A DNA stretch of 64,000 nt from Gentiana macrophylla (Eukaryota; Streptophyta; Magnoliopsida; Gentianales; Gentianaceae), in assembly GCA_026214975.1 (NCBI GenBank), contig CM047817.1:60854407-60918406 (forward strand), written 5' to 3'. Below are positions 10,790-22,812 of the stretch, in pieces. The notes below the pieces were generated by a model. It was not told the DNA's origin. It saw only the letters and a list, made by a program, of their open reading frames with translations, and searched no databases. Numbering within the stretch: the first letter of the stretch is position 1; each line of letters starts with the position of its first letter. The position numbers and the translations under genes were made by a program.

Positions 10790-11955
10790 ATTTCAATATC
10801 GGACCATTGTTCTCCAACTCTAAACAACGATGCCATGGTTGCTTATTAAATGTACGACCGGTATCTAGGTGAAAAATCATTGCTTGCATCTCATCGTCAT
10901 CATGTTTACCATCATAGATCGACCAGGCTAAACATTCCTCGAGCTTATCTTCATAAACCTGCAATTTAGTATTATCCACACAAACAAAAGACAATGTATC
11001 AATAAAAGAACATGACTCTTGTGAATTGTATGGATGTTTCATGGATTTGGAGATGTTAAACTTGACCTCATCCTCGTTGACACTCAAAATTTATTCTTCA
11101 CTTTAAACATCAATAAGAGTTCTTGCCCTGGCTAGGAATGGACGACCAAGAATAAGGGGCGTTGAATACCCTTCTTCCATATCCATAACCACAAAATCAA
11201 TGGGGAAGTAAAACTTATCAACCTTCACCAACACATCTTCAATGATTCCCTTAGGGCAATTAATAGACCTATCCGCAAGTTGGGGAGTCATCTCCGGTTC
11301 TTTAGCTTTCTTATTCCTTGTTTAATGAAGTCCTCATATGGCATAAGGTTTATGATTGCGCCAAGGTCACAAAGCACCCTCTTAAACAGAAATCCCCCAT
11401 TTTCACATGGGATTGTAAAACTCCCGGGGTCTTTAAACTTAGGTGGGAGCTTATGTTGCAAAACAGCGAGGCACTCCTCATTGAGACAAATATTTTCATA
11501 CTCGTCTAACTGTTTTTTATTCGTGAGGATGTCCTTCAAGAACTTACCATAAGTGGGCATGCTAGTGAGTGCTTGTATGACAGGAATATTAACATTTAAG
11601 TGACGAAACGTGTCAAGAAAGTGTCCACACTTCTTATCTAACTTCTTCTTTTTAATCTCTCTCGAGGGGGATATGGTAATGACTCAAGATCAGTAACTTT
11701 AGGAGTAGAAGTCATACCTCCCTTACCTTCGCTACACAAAGAAGTTGAAGAAACCTTCCTCAAAATCTGAGCGGCTGGTGGGCGCCAATCATCGTTGGTG
11801 TGCGCCATTTTCTCCTTGCTCTGTCTAGAAACCTTCTGTTTGATATTGGCGCGCGCAACCTTATTTTTGTCGTGCACCATTTTCTCTGCTGAACTCTATG
11901 AATTGGTTTCTTTTCCCTTGGCATGTGCCACCTCATTATTGGTGCGTGCCATTTT
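10790..11955 (-). pseudogene. Athila-like gag linker and aspartic protease
   Basis: On the minus strand the frame runs from a repeat-rich linker (11955-11640) into MPTYGKFLKDIL and the retropepsin core with DLGAIINLMPYEDF at about 11369-11326. It continues to LILGRPFLARA near 11125, the second conserved protease motif. A frameshift sits at about 11288 and a stop at about 11103. The last block ends in ELENNGPILKL, interrupted by Sire1. The protease would process the Gag-Pol polyprotein. The frame resumes from gag across the copia insertion. Confidence 0.8.
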
Positions 11956-13725
11956 TGCAGGATATGCAGAAACCCAAATCCGGATCCGATCCCTAATTGG
12001 ATCGTCAGATCTGATTCACAGCATCGATCGAGACACTCGATCATGCACAGCGGAAGCAATGAATAAATTTGCATGCGATTTTACCACGATATGATCTACA
12101 TAAATAATTAACGTAACTATGAGAAGGTTAAAGATTTACCCAAAAAGAGAGGGAGAAGCAATCTACCAAGGGGAGAAGCCGCAGTCTTCCGGATTGTATC
12201 TTCTAGCGTCGATTGGTGGACGTCGATCCATGCCGTAGAACCTCCTTCAATATGCTCAAGAAAAACCCTAGGTTTTTATTCTCTTAATGACTAGAACAAG
12301 AAACTAATTTTTCTCTTCTATTTGGTGAATGTGGCGCAAATTGTAATGTGTTATTGTGTTGGGAGGAACTCTCTTTATATAGGAAAATAACTAGTCAAGA
12401 GAGAGTTATCCTTTTCACACCACAATTACCTATTCCCACAAGGAAAAGATATTTGTCATAAAATAAGAGATAATTCCCATAAAATCAATCTCTTATCTCT
12501 TTTGTGTTAATTATCTAACAAATAAATTATTAATTAATTATACATGTGACATAATCTAGGAAAATTTCTTTTGCTAGTTTTCTCACAAATAATGGCACCA
12601 CTTATGCCAATTTTTTAAAAATAAAATGTCTTTTCTATTTTACATATTATTTACCAAATAAATAATATTGCATATTCATTAAATAGACCAACTATTTAAT
12701 TTATTCTTGAGGTTCCACAAAACGAGAAAACACTCGCGTGTTAGGAGCCAACCCGCGGACCATGGACCTATAACCAGTAGCTACAATAAATTGAATAAAG
12801 TATTCATCGAACAGAATATTTCTACTCAACTTATTAATTTCGGAATTACGCCCCTATAAATCTGAAACTTAACTCAATCGATTATAGATATAACTTATTC
12901 TCAAAACGTCGAGTCGATAAGTGTCCATTGATATAATCATTACATATAGACTAACCCTCCATAGACTATCCGTAATGAAGCAGGATTATTTCTGTAAACC
13001 TTCTTAAATACATCTTATCCTTATTTACCATTAACCCACTAGTGATCAATTAGTTCATAACCAATATGAACTCCACGGATCGATCAGTTTCTAGGATTAA
13101 CAAATAAGGGGATTGTCTTTCTACCTCCCGCAGGAAGGAATGGATTCCATATCTGTGAGACACACACTTCTCACTCATTCCAGAATAGTGCCTACGTGAA
13201 AGTGATTCGGGCCACGCCTCTTAGCTATCCTTAACGAACACATCAAACCATATCCTGAAACAAGTAGGAGTATGCAATCACTTCAGGATTAAGGTTAATC
13301 CATATATGATCATCTTGTGATTTAATGAGATTTCTCAATCATGGAATTATAAGAGAAATACAGATTAAATCGGTCCAGTCCTATATGACTACATCATATA
13401 TAAATGCCCCACTTAGATAACCAATATCGACGGTCCGGATAAGACGGTCACACCATAAAGTGTTCTGGGCGCATTAATGGTGGTTTAATCAATAGCCCAC
13501 ATACTTCGATTAAGTTCACCACGGACTAACATTTCAAGTGTATCACCATAAAATCAATCATCATGTGTGACACACACTAAGTTATATGGCTACATATGAT
13601 ACGACTTGAGGTTTTCAGCAATGTATTAAAAATAAGCACAAAGCAAATAATAAGATGAAATAAAATCTGTCATTTATTAAATAAAAACAATTACATAAAT
13701 TGTCTTTCAGGCACTACACCTAACA
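11956..13725 (-). repeat. Copia 3' LTR (left)
   Basis: Begins TGCAGGATATGCAG and ends CTACACCTAACA on the plus strand. It is collinear with 19565-21075 plus 30683-30991. It retains the uninterrupted target site (ACTTAGATAACCAATATC near 13405-13425) into which the solo LTR inserted in the other copy, which proves that order of events. Confidence 0.92.
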
Positions 13726-13798
13726 ATCTCCCACTTGCCCGTAATGACAAGCAACAATTGTTTTTAGAGCACACCTAACAATCTCCCACTTGCAAACG
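13715..13798 (-). repeat. Duplicated polypurine tract / LTR-start junction
   Basis: On the minus strand GCAAGTGGGAGATTG followed by TTAGGTGT occurs twice. One copy is directly after the RNase H coding end (13795-13766). The other is at the real LTR boundary (13738-13715), where it reads GGGCAAGTGGGAGATTG. The inner copy is followed by GTGCTC rather than GTAGTGCC. It may serve as a second plus-strand priming site. Confidence 0.7.
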
Positions 13799-14560
13799 GA
13801 TCAGCTAGGTTGTCGGCCGAGGCGATCTTTAGGACCGAAATGTTGCCCCTGTGCATGATCTCTCTGATCTGGTGGTACTTTCTCTCTATATGCTTTGACC
13901 TCTTGCGACTTTGTAGTTCCTTGGAATTTGACACCGCTCCATTATTGTCACAATAAAGTGGTATTGGATCGTGTATATTTGGAATTACTTCCAAATCACC
14001 AAGAAACTTCTTGCGCCATAACGCCTTCTTAGCTGCCTCAGAGGCTGCTATGTACTCGTCTTCCATAGTTGAATCGGCAATGCTGGGTTGCTTTTGGCTT
14101 CTCCAAACTACGGCTCCACCTCCAAGAGTAAACACTGAGCCTGAGATCGACTTACGATCATCCTTATCTGACTAAAAGTCAGAATCAGTGTAGCCTACGA
14201 TATTCAGGTCTGCACCTAAATACACAAGCATATAATTCCTCGTTCTCTTAAGATACTTGAGAAGATTCTTTACTGATGTCCCATGCTCCATGCCTGGATT
14301 TGACTGAAAACGACTGACCAATCCCACGCCGTAGCAGATGTCCGGTCTTGTACACAACATTGCATACATCAGACTTCCAACTGCAGATGCGTAAGGAATA
14401 TGTCCCATGCTCTCTTGATCCTCAGGGGTTTGAGGACACTGTTTCTTAGAGAGAGCTATGCCATGATGGGTTGGTAGGAAACCCTTATTTTCATTATGCC
14501 TACTATAACGCAACATCATCTTATCAATGTAAGATGCTTGGGACAAAGCCAACATCTTGT
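13764..14560 (-). pseudogene. Copia RNase H and end of reverse transcriptase
   Basis: Minus-strand frames 14555-14172 and 14135-13764 are the same frame, separated by a stop near 14173 (TDSDF then a stop). Visible motifs are [60 protein letters not shown] and [15 protein letters not shown], all typical of copia RNase H. The end [14 protein letters not shown] replaces the usual LADxxTKxL and overlaps the inner polypurine tract. RNase H would remove element RNA from the hybrid during cDNA synthesis in the particle. Confidence 0.85.
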
Positions 14561-15190
14561 TCTTTCGATCCCGAATGAACTAGATCCCTAGAAAATAGAT
14601 TGAATCCCCCAAATTTTTCATTTGGAAATGCGTGGCTAACCAACTTTTAACATCAAACAACATCCTCTTATTGTTTCCAATTAGCAAGATGTCATCAACA
14701 TACAATACAAAGAATGACACCTTGTCCTTAATGATGCGCTTGTATACACATGGCTCATCAGGATTCTGTTAGAAACCGTAAGACTTGATGGTCTCATCAA
14801 ATCTGTGGTTCTAAGACCGAGAAGCTTGCTTTAACCCATAAATGGATTTGAGCAACTTGAACACTTTGTGCTCTTGGCCTTTCTCAATGAAACCTTCTGG
14901 TTGCTGCATATATATTTCATCGTCAAGATAGCCATTTAGAAAAGTCGTCTTATCATCCATCTGCCAGATTTCATAATCTAAGCATGCAGCAATCGAAAGA
15001 AGAATACGAATGGACTTTAGCATGGCCACAAGCGAGAAAGTCTCCTCATAGTCGACTCCCTCTCTTTTGCTGTAACCCTTTGCCACTATCCTAGCTTTGA
15101 AGGTTTCAACCTTCCCATCCATGCCCCTCTTTCTCTTGTAGATCCATTTATTGCCTATGGGCCGTACTCCCTCAGGGCAATCCATAAGTT
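14561..15190 (-). pseudogene. Copia reverse transcriptase
   Basis: The frame at 15185-14811 has NKWIYKRKRG, FKARIVAKGYSKREGVDYEETF and QMDDKTTFLNGYLDDEIYM (the first catalytic Asp region). The catalytic YVDDILL box follows at about 14702-14680. Stops lie at about 14808-14810 (a position normally Trp after KQASRS) and about 14768-14770. The first is what a TGG to TAG change would give. Reverse transcriptase would make element cDNA primed by tRNA-Met. The protein is dead as written, though few changes separate it from an intact frame. Confidence 0.85.
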
Positions 15191-15670
15191 TCTAGACTGA
15201 GTTAGAGTATATAAACTCCATTTCTTGGTTCATTGCGTCAATCCTTGTCAGAATCATCCACAGCCCTCCGAAAGGACAGCGGATCATCTTCCACTCCATC
15301 AGAGACGGCTATATTTGCCTCTTCCTGCATGCCATACTGAGTAGGTGGCTGAACTACCCTTTTCGGTACGTCTGAGCGGTCTAGGATTCTCTGGATCAAC
15401 CGTGGCATTATCAGTGTTATTTGTGACACGAGGTGTCACCAGTGGTCTGAACGTGTCAGAAAGTAACTCATCGAGTACTACTTTACTTCGAGGTTTGAAG
15501 TCTGTCATATACTGATCCTCGAGAAATGTGGCATTAGTTGAAACTATCACCTTGTTATCTTCTAGATCATAAAACAAACCTCATCTCGCTCCTTTAGGAT
15601 AGCCCACAAACCGACATCCTCCTCTCGCTCCTTTAGGATAGCCCACAAACCGACATACTTTCGTACGTGC
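15191..15670 (-). pseudogene. Copia integrase C-terminal linker, frameshifted
   Basis: Overlapping minus frames 15577-15299 and 15429-15238 cover the variable region between integrase and reverse transcriptase (VFYDLEDNKV style, then proline-rich text). Frame changes occur near 15350 and 15580. This stretch is normally poorly conserved and holds no catalytic residues. Confidence 0.6.
15584..15657 (-). repeat. 39-bp tandem duplication within copia pol
   Basis: CTCGCTCCTTTAGGATAGCC begins at about 15585 and again 39 bases later at 15624. The period is a multiple of three (13 codons), so it does not shift the frame by itself. It codes for the VGYPKG-type block after the integrase core. Confidence 0.8.
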
Positions 15671-16225
15671 TTACAATTTGCTAGTCTTGTCTTCCAGCAC
15701 ATGTGCAGGACATACCCAGATACGGTAATGGCTCAAACTAGGTTTACTTCCATTCCATAACTCAATAGGTGTCTTTTCGATAGACTTTGATGGAACGACA
15801 TTTAATATGTCGACCGCTGTTTGTAAAGCATACCCCCAAAAAGAAATCGGCAGTGATGCATACCTCATCATTGACCTGACCATGTCAATCAAAGTTCTGT
15901 TTCTCCTCTCAACAACTCCATTTTGATGAGGTGTCCTGGGTGCGGAACACTGGGAACAGATCCCATGTTCTAAGAGATAATCAGTGAAGTCAGTATCCAA
16001 GTACTCGCCTCCTCGATCAGAATAAAGGCACTTCAATGATTTACCTAGTTGCCTTTCAGCTTCTACCTGGAATTCCTTAAACTTACTAAAAGCTTCGGAC
16101 TTCCTGTGCAAAATATAAACATATCCATATCTCGAGTAGTCATCGATGAAAGTCACAAAATACTCGAAACCACCTCTTGCGTGTACATTCATCGGACCAC
16201 ACAAGTATGAATGCACTAATTCCAA
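15671..16225 (-). pseudogene. Copia integrase catalytic core
   Basis: The frame shows a DD35E core: FIDDYSRYGYVY holds the first Asp, CLYSDRGGEY the second, and APRTPHQNGVVERRNRTL the Glu. SFWGYALQTA follows. The core catalyses insertion of cDNA into host chromosomes. It is open for 184 codons. The zinc-binding N-terminal domain sits in the preceding frame (17131-16262), separated by one stop near 16262. Confidence 0.88.
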
Positions 16226-16261
16226 AGGTTCTTTGGCTCTATTTCCCTTTGATGAGAAATG

Positions 16262-17131
16262 TCATTTAGTTATTTTTCCATCCAGGCAAGATTCACAGAC
16301 TGGGAATGTGTCAACTGATAACTCGCTCAATGGACCACCATTGGCCAGTCGTTTGATTCTTTTCAAGGAAATATGACCAAGTCTTAGATGCCAAAGGTAT
16401 GTTTTATCATGGTGAGAAACTTTCTGCCTTTTAACAGATTTCTGATGTTCTACTTTAAACATTACAGTGTTAAACAGTGGAGTTTCTATCGGTTTAATAA
16501 AATACAATCGGTTTTTCAATATTGCAGAAGAAATATCACGACCATTTCTGGAAATGACAAGTTTATTACTATCAAAAGAAAGAGAATACGATTGTTCTTG
16601 CAACATTGAAACTGAAATTATATTTCTACTGAAATTTGGAACAAAATAAACATGGTTTAAAACCAAGAATTTATTGCCAAAACATAAACTAACTACTCCC
16701 ACTGCTCTAGCTGAAACCACTGCACTGTTGCCAACTCTCATTGTCAGCATGCCTTCCTCTAGCTCCTGATACGAACTAAGAATCTGCAAAGAAGAACAAA
16801 CATGGTTAGTAGCTCCAGAATCTAGTATCCAAGTTGATACATTTTTAGCTGTGTAGGATTCCAAGACTATTAATTCAGAATCACCTGTCTTATCATTGCC
16901 CTTGTTCTCAAGGCCTTTCCCTTTCTTAGCCTTTTTGAGGCATGCTGGACAATGGCGCCTCCAATGTCCTACCTCATGGCAGTGGAAACATTTCCCCTTG
17001 GGCTTGTAAGTTGCCTTTTTAGCCTTCTTCTTTATCGGCTTCGCACGATTCTCTTCACGTTTTGGCTGTTTTGCCTGCTTTGCCTTAGGCTTATTCTTGA
17101 CTCCAGAGCTCGATGCCTTAGCTTTAACCAC
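16262..17131 (-). pseudogene. Copia nucleocapsid, protease and integrase HHCC domain
   Basis: In order on the minus strand: a Lys-rich basic stretch; a CCHC zinc knuckle CFHCHEVGHWRRHC (about 16991-16950); the protease active site WILDSGATNHVC (about 16830-16796); and the GAG-pre-integrase region YLWHLRLGHISLKRI with CESCLDGK, giving the H-H-C-C zinc-binding set. The frame is 289 codons long without a stop and is the best preserved part of this element. Confidence 0.88.
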
Positions 17132-17298
17132 GTGGCCTCGGCCCTTACTTCCCCTTCTCGGCTTATCCCAGAGGAGATAGCTTCGAACACTTGCAGTTCA
17201 TTAATCAACTGAGTCAGAACAAATTTGAGTTTGTTCGTGACATAGTTACTCTTGGACTAGAGGAACTCAGGTGTAAGTGATTCTAAGATCATACTCAC

Positions 17299-17758
17299 TT
17301 AAGTTGCATCGTCAAATCTAGAGCCATGAGTCTCAGCATCAGCAAAGTAATTAATCATGTTCATCACATGACCAGTTACCGACTGACCTTTCCTCATTTT
17401 GGCATTTATGGCTAACTTGACAGCCTCATGTCTTGCTTGATCAGATGGGGCACCAAACATGGAAATAATAAAAGTCCATGATTTCTCACGCACTGTCCAT
17501 GTTCTCATGCTTGGTCCTTATAATCTCCGACATGGAGGCCAGGATTATGCCACGAGCCTTATTGTCCGCCTCCACCCATCGCTTATGGTCATTGCATATA
17601 GCTCGTGAAGCATTCATAGGAGGAGTCGGAGGACAAGCCTCCGACAGGAAAAACTTAACATTTTCGAAGATGCGCGCAACATTCATGTTACTTTTCCACT
17701 TGTTAAAGTTGTTTCCGGTCAGTTTTTCATTTAGCAGATTTGCTACTTGAGAAGACAT
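17299..17758 (-). pseudogene. Copia gag N-terminal and capsid region
   Basis: The ORF starts at 17758 with MSSQVANLLNEKLTGNNFNKW, a typical copia gag N-terminus. It shifts frame near 17490-17508 into a block ending NMINYFADAETHGSRFDD. About 170 bases then separate it from the nucleocapsid frame and contain stops. Gag forms the virus-like particle. Confidence 0.8.
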
Positions 17759-18300
17759 TATGCTGTAGAATAAAATGACAGAAATAAATCAAATCATACA
17801 CCACAACTAATTATGATTTTAGGAATAATAAACGTGATGTCATGCATGCAGTTTATCCTACCATTCCAATGATTTAATCTCACACCTACAGTGCCGCCGT
17901 AGGGTAGGTCAAAGAAGTGACGATTAAATTGAGACAATCTCTCTCAACAATTAAACCATTTAAGAATCAAACATCTCATATTTAATTGTTGATTACCTTC
18001 CTTTTTCAGCCAAGATATTTTCCAAAAATAATTATCCTTGTGAGTGTGACCTACTATTTCAGATTTTTAAGTACGCCCCGAGAATGCCGCCGTAGGGTAG
18101 GTCAGTGACCCGACGAGTACTCAAAATCCTATCCTTTCGGAAACCAAGCCTTGAATTTTGATAGTGGTGAAGGCCATCCATAGTGGGCCGAAATCAAAGC
18201 GGCACAAGGCGTCACTATTCTCTCACATGCTTGTGTCAACAGTAGAGGCCGTGGGGTCGGTTGTCACCTTCCCCGCTCCCACTCGTTATTTTGAAAATTA

Positions 18301-18720
18301 GGTATTCTCTTTAGGATTTTAGAATTTTCTAATAATCCAAAAACAATAGATCATGAATATTTAATATAACCCTCCCACTAGTTCATCGGTTCCAAATACC
18401 GTCTAACTAGTGTCACTATATCCACGATCCTCTAATTTTATGGATTAAAATTCTTTTGTGTAGACACTACACAAACAAAATTCACAAGAATTTTATGATC
18501 CTAATTGGTCATGATAAAAGTTTTAGAATTTTAGAATTTTCCAATTAATCAAAAAACAATAAATCAAGGAAAAACAACCACCAACTTAACGGTTCCAAAT
18601 ACCGCCTAGTTGGTGTCCAAATTTTCATGATTTTCCAAATTTTTTTATTATCAAAATTCTAATTTAGACACTACATAACCAAAACCCCGAAGGATTCATA
18701 ATCCCAAATTAAGTTCATCA
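18301..18720. repeat. Imperfect ~220-bp duplication in copia leader
   Basis: Both units go from TTTTAGAATTTTC, through CAATAxATCA and GGTTCCAAATACCG, to TAGACACTACA and a final CATAATCC or ATGATCC. Each holds a short inverted repeat around the GGTTCCAAATACCG block (ACTAGTT and AACTAGT; CCAACTTAACGG and CCTAGTTGG), so each may fold. Confidence 0.55.
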
Positions 18721-19079
18721 TACGAATTTTATATTCTGACAAAATTCCGTTTCCTTTAGTTAATTTAATTTATTATTAATCTAAATTAATTATCGTTTTC
18801 ATACATGTCTAATTAATGTCAATATTAATTTTCTACATGTATGCATATACTAGGAGTGGAATTCATGAATATGATGCATGACATGGTTATATCACATAAA
18901 TAATCACAAAAGAAAATAAATGTGAAAAATAAACCACTGAGATGGGCCGTTGGTACCCCCGTATCTAATCTATTAAATAAACTAAATAAATAAATAAACC
19001 CTACGTTCAATAGGTTCACTAATATCTAATTAAACTGCCGCCGCTTTGTATATTATTTTTCTGGTCCATTCTTTTAACA

Positions 19080-19200
19080 AGAAAGGCTCTAGCCGAGTTG
19101 GTAAGACTCTCCTTCTCCTAGTGGTTGGATGCGTGTTCGAATCCCTTTAGTTGCAACCTTTTCCCTTGAAAATTAATTTTTCTGGAAAAAAGCGTATGTA
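19080..19200 (+). mobile_element. tRNA-derived SINE-like head
   Basis: TAGCCGAGTTGG at 19091-19102 fits a Pol III A box. GTTCGAATCC at about 19134-19143 fits a B box, at a spacing normal for a tRNA gene or SINE head. The text between does not give a convincing cloverleaf, so a SINE remnant is more likely than a functional tRNA. No A tail or target duplication is clear. Confidence 0.4.
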
Positions 19201-19546
19201 AAAAACGCGTATCGGGACTCAAACGCATGCCTTGACCACCAAGATGCCGTTTCAGGTTGTTGATGTTCTTCAAAAATTAAATAAATACAACAGGGCTGCA
19301 GCTATTATAATTATTCTAACTACTAGGAAATTACATTACAACCAAATAAATTACATAATTTCCTATACCCGCAAAAATTCGGGTTTACAATAGACCTAAC
19401 GGTAAACAAGTACCAACCTCAATCCATCTCATCAACCATAAACATTCACCATGCATATATATAATATACATATAAAAGATGCAATATTTATTCAATTCCA
19501 CTCCTTATTAATTAATTACGCAATCAAGATCGCAAAATCACTTTAA

Positions 19547-19562
19547 CCTGTCTCTGATACCA
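19547..19562 (-). other. Copia primer-binding site, tRNA-Met type
   Basis: On the minus strand TGGTATCAGAGACAGG lies two bases inside the LTR end. Its first ten bases match the 3' end of initiator tRNA-Met. This fixes the element's orientation. Confidence 0.85.
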
Positions 19563-19564
19563 CA

Positions 19565-21075
19565 TGCTGGATATACATAAACCCGAATCCGGATCCGATC
19601 CCTAAATGGATCATCAGATCTGATTCACAGCACCGATCGAGACACTCGATCATGCACAGCGGAAGCAATGAATAAATTCGCATACAATTTTACCACGATA
19701 TGATCTACATAAATAATTAACGTAACTATGAGAAGGTTAAACATTTACCCAAAAAGAGAGGGAGAAGCGATCGACCAAGGGGAGAAGCGATCGACCAAGG
19801 GGAGAAGCCGCAATCTTCTGGATTGTATATCCTAGCGACGACTGGTGGACGTCGATTCTCGCAGTAGAACCTCCTTGAATATGCTCAAGAAAAACCCTAG
19901 GTTTTTCTTCTCTTAATGACTAGAACAAGAAACTTTTTTTTCTCTTCAATTTGGTGAATGTCACGCAAATTGTAATGTGTTATTTTGTTGGGAGGAACTC
20001 TCTTTATATAGGAAAATAACTAGTCAAGACAGAGTTATCCTTTTCACACCACAATTACCTATACCCACAAGGAAAAGATATTTGCCATAAAATAAGAGAT
20101 AATTCCCAAAAAATCAATATCTTATTTCTTTTCCATTAATTATCTAACAAATGAATATTAATTAATTAATTACATATGTGACATAATCTATGAAAAATTC
20201 TTTTCCTAGTTTTCTCACAAATAATGGCGCCACTTATGCCAATAATTTTAATAGAAAATGTCTTTTCTATTTTACATATTATTTTCCAAATAAATAATAA
20301 TACATATTCATTAAATAATAATATTACATATTCATTAAATAGACCAACTATTTAATTTATTCTCGAGGTTCCACAAAATGAGAAAACACTCGCGTGTTAG
20401 GAGCCAACCCAAGGACCATAGACATATAACCAGTAGCTACAATAAATTGAATAAAATATTCATCGAACAGAATATTTCTACTCAACTTATTAATTTCGGA
20501 ATTACGCCACCATAAATCCGAAACTGAACTCTATCGATTATAGATATAACTTATTCTCAAAACGTCGAGTCGATAAGAGTCCATCGATATAATCATTACA
20601 TACAGAGTAACCCTCCATAAACTATCCGTAATGAAGCGAGATTATTTCTGTAAACCTTCTTCAATACATCTTATCCTTATTTACCATTAACCCACTAGTG
20701 ATCAATTAGTTCATAACCAATACGAACTCCGCGGATCGATCGGTTTCTAGGATTAACAAATAAGGGGATTGTCTTTCTACCTCCCGCGGGAAGGAATGGA
20801 ATCCATATTTGTGAGACACATTTCTCACTCATTCCAGAATAGTGCCAACGTGAAAGTGATTCGGACCGCGCCTCTTAGCGATCCTTAACGAACACATCAA
20901 ACCATATTCTGAAACAAGTAGGAGTATGCAGTCACTTCAGGATTAAGGTTAATCCATATATGATCATCTTATGATTTAATGAGATTTCTCAAACACGGAA
21001 TTATAAGAGAAATACAGATTAAATCGGTCCAGTCCTATATGACTACATCATATATAAATGCCCAACTTATATAAC
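19565..21075 (-). repeat. Copia 5' LTR (right), first part
   Basis: Begins TGCTGGATATACATAAACC and matches 11956 onward. It is broken at ATAAC (21071-21075) by the solo LTR and resumes at 30683. Relative to the left LTR it has a 20-bp duplication (GGGAGAAGCGATCGACCAAG, about 19761-19800) and a duplicated CATATTCATTAAATA block (about 20300-20345). Confidence 0.9.
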
Positions 21076-22812
21076 TTGATGACGTAGATCAAGTGAAATT
21101 ACAATACTTGACCACCATAAACCAATACTAGCAAGAGGACTAGGTCCATCGTAGTATAGCTATAGCGAATCAAGGTCGATCCCACAGGGAACCAATTGTG
21201 GGTCATTTATATACAAACAATTAATTATTCATGTCAAGGACACAAAGGCGGTCTACGACCAACAAAAGACAAGAAAGGTAAAGGACGCGACTCGACACAA
21301 CACATAAACAACGTAATTAACCTCCTCAATTATTAAGTTATCGTTTGGAATTAGAGATTCTATATAATTAAGCGATACTCGACAACTATAAATCCGATTC
21401 GTATTTCTTTTATATTGGCTACGGGAGTCATCCCCTAAACTAGATCTAGCTCCGGGTAGGCCATCCAGATCACTATGCTACATCACATGACTTCTCGCTT
21501 TTTCGCCTCCATCTCATATGACTCGTGACGCTTACAAAACTAGGGATGCCGATATTAACCGTATTCCTCACCTAGGCAACATTCCTTTGTTCAGGCGTAC
21601 TTCCTAAGCGATCGCATCAGTCTCTGTCCCATTAACACTAACTTTTTAGGTATCATGTTAATCTACGATTTACGTATAACTAGGTGCTAGCAATTCCCGA
21701 ATACAGAACAGATCTAGATCACTCTGAAAGTCCCGGAAGATCAATTCATGAGCCGACCTAGGAGCCCTATATTGGTATTTCCTAATAATACGCTAATTAA
21801 AACAGACGAGCAACGTAGCCGTAGCCATACCTACTAAGATAAGAAATTCTAATTGGACAATCACACCATAAAGACGTGGCTAGATTGACGCGAAAAACTA
21901 AATCTTAGCGTTTCTACATAATGTAACGGATAAAATAGAGATTCATAAAGCAATTATATAGATCTACTAAAAACACGGTTGTCGATCATACCAAAGTCAT
22001 CTATAGGTCACCGGATAACAGATTCGAAAGCGTGTGGATCCATATAGACAAGGAATCCCACCGCCTCATATCGTATCCTTAGATCTACATCGTTCGGAGA
22101 AGAACGAACAACCTCAAACAATAAACAATAATTGGGGGCTTAATTACAAATAACTAAGGACAAATAAATACAAGAACTTACATTACTGCAGATCTTGCAT
22201 AAAAACTACTCTAAGAAAAACTGAAGATTTTATTATAAACTGAGAAGTGTAAAAAAATGTATTGTGTAAAGAAGTGTGTTTATGGCGTGTATAACATGCA
22301 TTTATTTATAGGCGTTCAAGCTAATTAAGAGATATACATCAAAATGTCAAAACAAATAAGAGATAACTCTCGGCCGATCTCAAAAAATAATGGTGCGCCC
22401 CCCCTTCATGCATATCCTCAAAGTTGGCGCCATCTTGGAGTCTTTTGTCATGCTTATCCGATCTTTTCGTGCTAATCCGATATTTATCTTGAATTTCCTT
22501 TGATTTATCTTGAGATTTAATTCTATTATTTGTATTTATCCTCCATAATTATCCAAATCTGCAAAATAGATATTTATCCCAAAATAAATAATATTTAAAT
22601 AAAACGGATAAATACCAATTTATAAATAAAAACAGATAAATACCAATATAAATTGGATAAATACTACTCCCTCCGTCTCAAAATGTTTGGGACGTTTGAC
22701 TTTTCAACCGCTTACGAAAAGTCTAATTAATCCTTCGAATTTCATCAAATGATCTAATACTTTTTACATTTATGTACTTTAAGTTTCACTTTATCATAAC
22801 CCTAATAATATT

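Larger units (their letters stand above)
17759..19546 (-). other. Copia 5' leader with internal repeats, no ORF
   Basis: The region between the PBS and gag is unusually long, about 1.8 kb. It contains two copies of TGCCGCCGTAGGGTAGGTCA (about 17892 and 18086) and an imperfect duplication of about 220 bp (18301-18525 and 18526-18720) whose most similar part is CGGTTCCAAATACCG. A tRNA-like stretch lies at 19084-19150. No coding sequence is supported. Confidence 0.65.

Noticed and set aside
10789..10812. Text after Sire1 LTR2 (ATTTCAATATCGGACC) resembles a primer-binding site, suggesting a third Sirevirus internal region
   Set aside because: On the minus strand it is the continuation of the Athila-like protease/pol frame (ELENNGPILKL), so the resemblance is chance.
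19215..19262. A reverse B-box-like GGGACTCAAAC opposite the SINE-like head, suggesting a paired inverted tRNA
   Set aside because: No matching A box or stem structure was found at the right distance.
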